Part shown: piece by piece, positions 60,231 to 64,000 of the stretch
Layout of the letters: each line of letters starts with the position of its first letter
Numbering within the stretch: position 1 is the first letter of the stretch
Origin: Streptomyces sp. NBRC 110028
GTDB lineage: Bacteria > Actinomycetota > Actinomycetes > Streptomycetales > Streptomycetaceae
Length of the DNA stretch: 64,000 nucleotides
Assembly (NCBI RefSeq): GCF_001417735.1
Contig: NZ_BBUZ01000027.1
Span: forward strand, 268,276-332,275
Direction of reading: 5' to 3'
The notes under the pieces: generated by a model
The model's input: the letters and a program-made list of their open reading frames with translations, nothing else
Database searches by the model: none
Told to the model about the DNA's origin: nothing
Translations under genes and position numbers: made by a program

Positions 60231-61038
60231 ACTCCGCCGGGTGCTCACTGAGCCCCGTGTGACCGCCGGGGAAGTCCACGACCCCGGTGCCCAGCCGCTC
60301 GGCGAGCGCCACCGCCGGGCGGTACAGCAGCAGCCCGCGGGAGTCCCGGCCGCCGGCCGGGACCAGCCGCTCCGATACGGCCGCCAGCGCCTCCACATCC
60401 GGGACGTGGCCGGTGAACGGGCACAGGATGTGCTCCAGGAAATACGGGAAGTTGGCCATCATCCGGTCGATCGCCTCGGCCGGACGCGGCGGGGGCCGCA
60501 CCCCGCGATCCAGCTTCGCCGCCGCCCCTTCCGCCGGGCCGGTCCCCGCGGACATCACCGCCACCGCGGCCCCGATGCCCTCGCGGCGGTACGCCTCGCG
60601 CACCTCGGCGAAGAACGCCCGCTGCTTCTCGGCATCGGGCAGCAGTTCCACCAGCGGCGGCTCGTGGGCGACGGCCAGCCGCACCCGCTCCGGGTGACGC
60701 GCCAGCAGGTCCACCGCGGCGATCGCGCCTGAGCTGCAGCCGACCACGTACGCCGGTTCGCCGTCCGGCGCCACCGCGTCGAGCAGCAGGAACGCGTCCT
60801 CGCTGTGCACTTCGACCCGCTGGTCGCCGCGCGGTCCGTCGAGCGGGCTGCGCGACATGCCGCGCGGATCGTAGGACACCACCGTGTACCGGTCGGCGAG
60901 GGCCGGGGCCACGTGGTCGTAGGAGGCGGCGTCACCGGCCCCGCCCGGGATCAGCAGCAGCACCGGACCGGTGCCGCGCACCTCGTAATGGAGCGTGGCG
61001 CCGGGCACCTTCAGGGTGCCGGCCTTCGGATCGTTCAT
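60193..61038 (-). CDS. alpha/beta hydrolase
   Basis: A 281-residue hydrolase: VLLLIPGGAGDAASYDHVAP oxyanion region, SYDPRGMSRSP, nucleophile Ser in VVGCSSGAIAAVDLL, and catalytic His in DFPGGHTGLSEHPAEF. Substrate unknown; could be an ester or lactone. ATG 61038 has GAAGG upstream; the longer frame to 61338 is unlikely. Convergent overlap of 38 bases with the reductase gene. Confidence 0.87.
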   Translation of the reverse strand: MNDPKAGTLKVPGATLHYEVRGTGPVLLLIPGGAGDAASYDHVAPALADRYTVVSYDPRGMSRSPLDGPRGDQRVEVHSEDAFLLLDAVAPDGEPAYVVGCSSGAIAAVDLLARHPERVRLAVAHEPPLVELLPDAEKQRAFFAEVREAYRREGIGAAVAVMSAGTGPAEGAAAKLDRGVRPPPRPAEAIDRMMANFPYFLEHILCPFTGHVPDVEALAAVSERLVPAGGRDSRGLLLYRPAVALAERLGTGVVDFPGGHTGLSEHPAEFTEVLGETLRRR

Positions 61039-61398
61039 GGTGTGCGTCGCCTTCTCTTCGTCGGCCGCGCCGGTGACGCGCCCCGTATCCCCGCCCTCAC
61101 CAGCGGAACCTCTCGGGCTCCAGGCGCGTTTCACGGTATCCGGGTGGTGTGGGGGGCGCGCGGTGTTTTTCACGCCTGATGTGTCGTCATCACGACGCGC
61201 GCCACCACTCCTGCGGATGACACGGCCGGTCTGACAAGGGGGTTCGTGCCACGTGACTTCATGGAAAGTTGGCTGCTCCGTAGCCGTCAAGGCGGTCCGA
61301 GTTGTTTTGCGTGGTGGCACACAGGGCACCGCACACACCTAACAGCAGGCATAATCGCAGCAACGATGGGCGCAGACGCCCAGAAAGGGGACGAAGCG
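61039..61398. promoter_or_regulatory. 360-base divergent intergenic region
   Basis: No gene is seen. It must carry promoters for the hydrolase (minus) and the histone-like gene (plus). CATAAT at 61350-61355 is a possible -10 box for the latter, about 45 bases before its start; no clear -35 was found. A run of AT-richer sequence lies near 61296-61312. Confidence 0.35.
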
Positions 61399-62223
61399 AT
61401 GGCGAACGCGCTGAGTGCCGACAACAGTGTGGGCTCGACGATCGAGGCACTGAAGGCAGAACTTCCGCAGCTGGAGAAGCAACAGGAGGCCCTCAAGGGT
61501 GATTTGGACGCCGTCACCCAGCGGTTGGAGGTGGTCAGCACGGCGCTGAGCAGCCTTCAGGCCCTGTCGGGAGCCGCCGCGCTCCCGCAGACCGCCAACG
61601 GCGACATCGCGGAGGCGAAGCCGAAGCCGGTGTCCGAGAACACCGCCACCGCCGCGGACGCGGCCACCGAGGCCGAGCCGAAGGCGGCAGCCGAGGCGGC
61701 GGCGACCCGGACGCCCGCCGCCACGCGCAAGGCCGCCATCGGCCGGCAGCGCAGCAAGGCCAAGTCCACCGCGGGCGGCCGGACCGCGAAGACCGCCACC
61801 AAGGCCGCGGCCAAGAAGACCGCCGCCAAGAAGCCCGCCGCCAAGAAGGCGGCGGCCAAGGACACCACCAAGGACACCACCAAGGACACCACCAAGGCCA
61901 CCGCCAAGGCGGCCACCAAGGCGGCCAAGGCCACCGACAAGAGCGCCCAGACGAGCGAGAAGGCCACCGCCAAGGCCACCGAGAAGACGGCCAAGGCGGC
62001 GGGCACCTCCTCCGAGCGCTCCACCGGGCTCGCCGAGTCGGTGCTCGGCTGCCTGAAGAAGGCGGGCCGTCCGATGCGCGCGTCCGAGGTCAACGAGGCG
62101 CTGGGCCGCGACGAGACGCGCACCAACGTGAACTCGGTGCGCAACACGCTGGAGCGGCTGCGCACGACGGAGCGGGCCAAGCGTTCCGGGCGTGGCCTGT
62201 ACGAGGCCGCGGCCACCAGCTGA
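61399..62223 (+). CDS. histone H1-like nucleoid protein with C-terminal winged helix
   Basis: A 274-residue DNA-binding protein in three parts. Residues 15-60 form a coiled coil (TIEALKAELPQLEKQQEALK). Residues 100-205 are Lys/Ala-rich like histone H1 tails (AKKTAAKKPAAKKAAAK, and KDTT repeats). The last 65 residues look like a winged helix (GLAESVLGCLKKAGRPMRAS, NVNSVRNTLERL, SGRGLYEAA). ATG 61399 follows AAGGGG. It probably binds DNA non-specifically through the tail and by sequence or structure through the winged helix. Monocistronic. Confidence 0.8.
   Translation: MANALSADNSVGSTIEALKAELPQLEKQQEALKGDLDAVTQRLEVVSTALSSLQALSGAAALPQTANGDIAEAKPKPVSENTATAADAATEAEPKAAAEAAATRTPAATRKAAIGRQRSKAKSTAGGRTAKTATKAAAKKTAAKKPAAKKAAAKDTTKDTTKDTTKATAKAATKAAKATDKSAQTSEKATAKATEKTAKAAGTSSERSTGLAESVLGCLKKAGRPMRASEVNEALGRDETRTNVNSVRNTLERLRTTERAKRSGRGLYEAAATS
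61858..61893 (+). repeat. three tandem 12-bp repeats inside histone-like gene
   Basis: AAGGACACCACC is repeated three times without change and encodes KDTT-KDTT-KDTT. A unit of 12 bases can change copy number by slippage without breaking the frame. Confidence 0.85.
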
Positions 62224-62348
62224 CCGCCGCTGTCCCGCCAGTGTGCCGCCACCTCATCGGTAGCGGGGGCGGAAGTGGCCTTGGGAGAGGGTGGGCCCGG
62301 ACGGGTCGGCGGCTGTGCGGGCGCCGAAGCCGCGGTCCACCCACTCCT

Positions 62349-63479
62349 TCACGAGGACGTCACCGCGGCCAGCCGGGCGGTGACATCGGCGGGGTCGGGG
62401 GCGAACAGCCGTCGGCCCGCCGCGATGCGGCGTTCGCGGGGCTCCGAGGGCGCGGTGAGCGCGTCGAGCAGACGCAGCAGTTCCCCCGAGTCCGCCGCGT
62501 GGTCCGTCAGGCCGAGGGCGGCCATCCGGCGGACCCCCTCGCGCCCATGGCCCGGGATGGGGCGGTAGCCCACCACCGGGACTCCGGTGGCCAGTGCCTC
62601 CAACGCGGTCTGTCCGGCGGCGTTGTCCACCAGCGCCCGCGTGGCGGCCAGCAGCCCGGGCAAGTCCGGCTCCCAGCCGAGGGCCATCACCCCGGGCCAC
62701 CGGGACAGCCGGTGGCGCAGCCGTTCGTCCCGGCCGCACAGCGCCACCGGAAGATAGCCCGCGGCGGACAGCAGCCGTGCGGTGGCCGTCAGCCGCGTAC
62801 CGGCGCCCCAGGCCCCGGCGGACAGGGCCACCGGCGGCCGGCCGGGGGTGTGGGCGTCGAAGCGGCGCCGCCAGCCCGCCGCTCCGGGCGCCGGGCCGAG
62901 GAAGCGCTCCGCCACCAGCGGGCCGGTGGCCAGCGCGGGCCGGCCGAGGCTCCGCCGTATGTGTTCGGCGGCGTCCTCGGTGACGCACAGATGCAGATCG
63001 TTGCCCGGGTGCAGCCACTGGCGGTGCACCGCGAAATCGGTGACCACCACCGCGCTCGGCACCGTCAGCGTCCCACGGGCCCGCAGCCGGCCGGTGAGCT
63101 GGGCGGCGAGGTGGAAGACGGGCACCACCGCCGCCGGTCGCAGCCGCTCGGTCAGCGCCAGCAGCCGGGCCTCGGCGAGCGCCGCCAGTGGCGCGGTGCC
63201 GGGCCGTGGCCCCCTGCCGGGGCCGGGAGCGGGGCCGGGGCCGGGCTGGAAGAACGCCCGGTAGATGCCCGCGTAGACCACCGGGGCCCGGCGCACCGCC
63301 GTCCGGTAGAACGCCCGCAGCCCCGGCCCGACCCCGGCGGGCAGCAGGGCCAGCACATCCACCCGGTCCGCCCGGTGTCCCGCGCGCTCCAGTCGGCGCA
63401 CCAACTCGGCGGCGACCGCGTCGTGCCCGGCCCCCATGCTCGCGCTCACCACGAGAAAACGCTGCGACGGCAGGCGCAT
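62349..63479 (-). CDS. glycosyltransferase of the MGDG synthase/MurG fold
   Basis: A 376-residue GT-B protein. The N-terminal half FLVVSASMGAGHDAVAAELV and VDVLALLPAG is typical of monogalactosyldiacylglycerol synthase-type and processive diacylglycerol glycosyltransferases; the C-terminal half carries the UDP-sugar site (DNAAGQTALEALATGVPVVG, YRPIPGHG). It may add a sugar to a lipid or hydrophobic metabolite. A Pro/Gly repeat (GPGPAPGPGRGPRPG) forms a flexible loop. ATG 63479 is chosen because GGAGGTGAGC precedes it. Divergent from an SDR gene. Confidence 0.83.
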   Translation of the reverse strand: MRLPSQRFLVVSASMGAGHDAVAAELVRRLERAGHRADRVDVLALLPAGVGPGLRAFYRTAVRRAPVVYAGIYRAFFQPGPGPAPGPGRGPRPGTAPLAALAEARLLALTERLRPAAVVPVFHLAAQLTGRLRARGTLTVPSAVVVTDFAVHRQWLHPGNDLHLCVTEDAAEHIRRSLGRPALATGPLVAERFLGPAPGAAGWRRRFDAHTPGRPPVALSAGAWGAGTRLTATARLLSAAGYLPVALCGRDERLRHRLSRWPGVMALGWEPDLPGLLAATRALVDNAAGQTALEALATGVPVVGYRPIPGHGREGVRRMAALGLTDHAADSGELLRLLDALTAPSEPRERRIAAGRRLFAPDPADVTARLAAVTSS

Positions 63480-63613
63480 GCTCACCTCCGATGGTGCGAG
63501 GCGCGGCCGCTCATGGCTCACTGGAGGTATCCGCTCCGCGTGCCGTCAAACCGCGCGCTCGACGGCCGGTGGTGTGCATGCGCCACCGGCCGGCAGCGAG
63601 ACAGGAAGATGCC

Positions 63614-64000
63614 ATGGCCCGCCCTCTGCCGGACGCACAGCCGCACCCCGCCGCGCCCACCACGGCCGGTCCCGCCACCGGGGGCGCCCCCGCCGAAACC
63701 GGGGTGGCGCTGGTGACCGGCGCGTCCTCGGGGATCGGCGCCGCCGTCGCGCACCGGTTCGCGGCGGGCGGCGGATGGCGGCTGCTGGTCAGCGGCCGCC
63801 ACCGGGAACGCCTCGACCGGGTGGCCACCCGCACCGCGGCCGTCGCCCTCCCGGCCGATCTGGCCACCTCCGAGGGCGGACGTGGCCTGGTCGAGGCCGC
63901 CTTCCGTACCGCCGGACGGGTGGATCTGCTCGTCGCGGGGGCGGGCATCGGCTGGGCGGGCCCTTTCAGCGCGATGCCACCCGCCGCCATCGACCGTGTG
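63614..64000 (+). CDS. short-chain dehydrogenase/reductase, partial (3' end outside window)
   Basis: The first 129 codons of an SDR: a Pro/Ala-rich lead, then TGASSGIGAAVAHRF for NAD(P), SGRHRERL and VAGAGIGWAGPFSAM at the end of the fourth strand. The catalytic Tyr/Lys are beyond the window. ATG 63614 has AGGAAG five bases upstream. It is divergent from the glycosyltransferase gene, which may share a role with it. Confidence 0.82.
   Translation, partial: MARPLPDAQPHPAAPTTAGPATGGAPAETGVALVTGASSGIGAAVAHRFAAGGGWRLLVSGRHRERLDRVATRTAAVALPADLATSEGGRGLVEAAFRTAGRVDLLVAGAGIGWAGPFSAMPPAAIDRV

Overview
The window is high-GC actinobacterial chromosome. GC-rich third codon positions, frequent GTG starts, tightly packed genes with ATGA/GTGA overlaps, streptogrisin-type secreted proteases, a PucR regulator and a twin-arginine-type secreted glycoside hydrolase all point to Streptomyces. 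I saw no rRNA, tRNA, CRISPR array, insertion sequence or phage module. The content is mostly transport, catabolism, secretion and regulation, as expected of a chromosome arm or arm/core border.

Layout. 1-4.2 kb: solute:sodium symporter operon, then an ascorbate-type PTS (fused EIIA-EIIB plus EIIC). 4.2-7.3 kb: a UvrA-like drug-resistance ATPase divergent from a tandem-MerR regulator. 7.4-10.6 kb: a VOC protein, a frameshifted threonine/serine dehydratase divergent from a TetR gene across a clean palindromic operator, and an epoxide hydrolase. 10.7-17.7 kb: htpG, a small conserved protein, a deazaflavin-type nitroreductase, a Ppx/GppA phosphatase, a DMT exporter, a small tyrosine phosphatase, a luciferase-like gene remnant and a secreted protein. 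17.7-23.3 kb: an unusual metallo-beta-lactamase/Rieske fusion, then a cobalamin riboswitch driving a 23-codon ORF and a btuFCD-like ABC importer, with a histidine-phosphatase-like gene divergent from it.

23.4-31.5 kb: a membrane-anchored S1 protease, a secreted GH2 beta-galactosidase-like enzyme, a cysteine hydrolase, a HAD phosphatase, a small membrane protein, a CDF cation transporter and a membrane protein. 31.6-40.5 kb: an APC permease, a radical SAM/GNAT pair, a second-type NAD kinase and a three-subunit PaoABC-type molybdenum aldehyde oxidoreductase. 40.6-48.1 kb: a second S1 protease, small proteins, an acyltransferase, DhaKL, a frameshifted ACC deaminase followed by an SDR, and a Rho_N-like protein. 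48.3-52.5 kb: a membrane-embedded spermidine-synthase-like protein, a lipoprotein and a D-2-hydroxyacid dehydrogenase.

53.0-61.0 kb looks like one catabolic island: MFS transporter, HAD type II hydrolase, FAD amine/amino-acid oxidase and PucR regulator, followed by a second D-2-hydroxyacid dehydrogenase, a ketopantoate-reductase-like protein and an alpha/beta hydrolase. Three copies of a 13-bp near-palindrome lie upstream of the MFS gene. The window ends with a histone-H1-like winged-helix protein, an MGDG-synthase-type glycosyltransferase and a truncated SDR gene.

Most notable: (i) the riboswitch shows that the 'iron-siderophore-type' importer is probably for cobalamin, and the short ORF behind it resembles a collapsed cobalt transporter CbtB; (ii) two PLP-enzyme genes carry single frameshifts, one of which joins its reading frame to the next gene; (iii) a radical SAM enzyme has a non-standard CX8CX2C cluster motif; (iv) two phased operator-like arrays.
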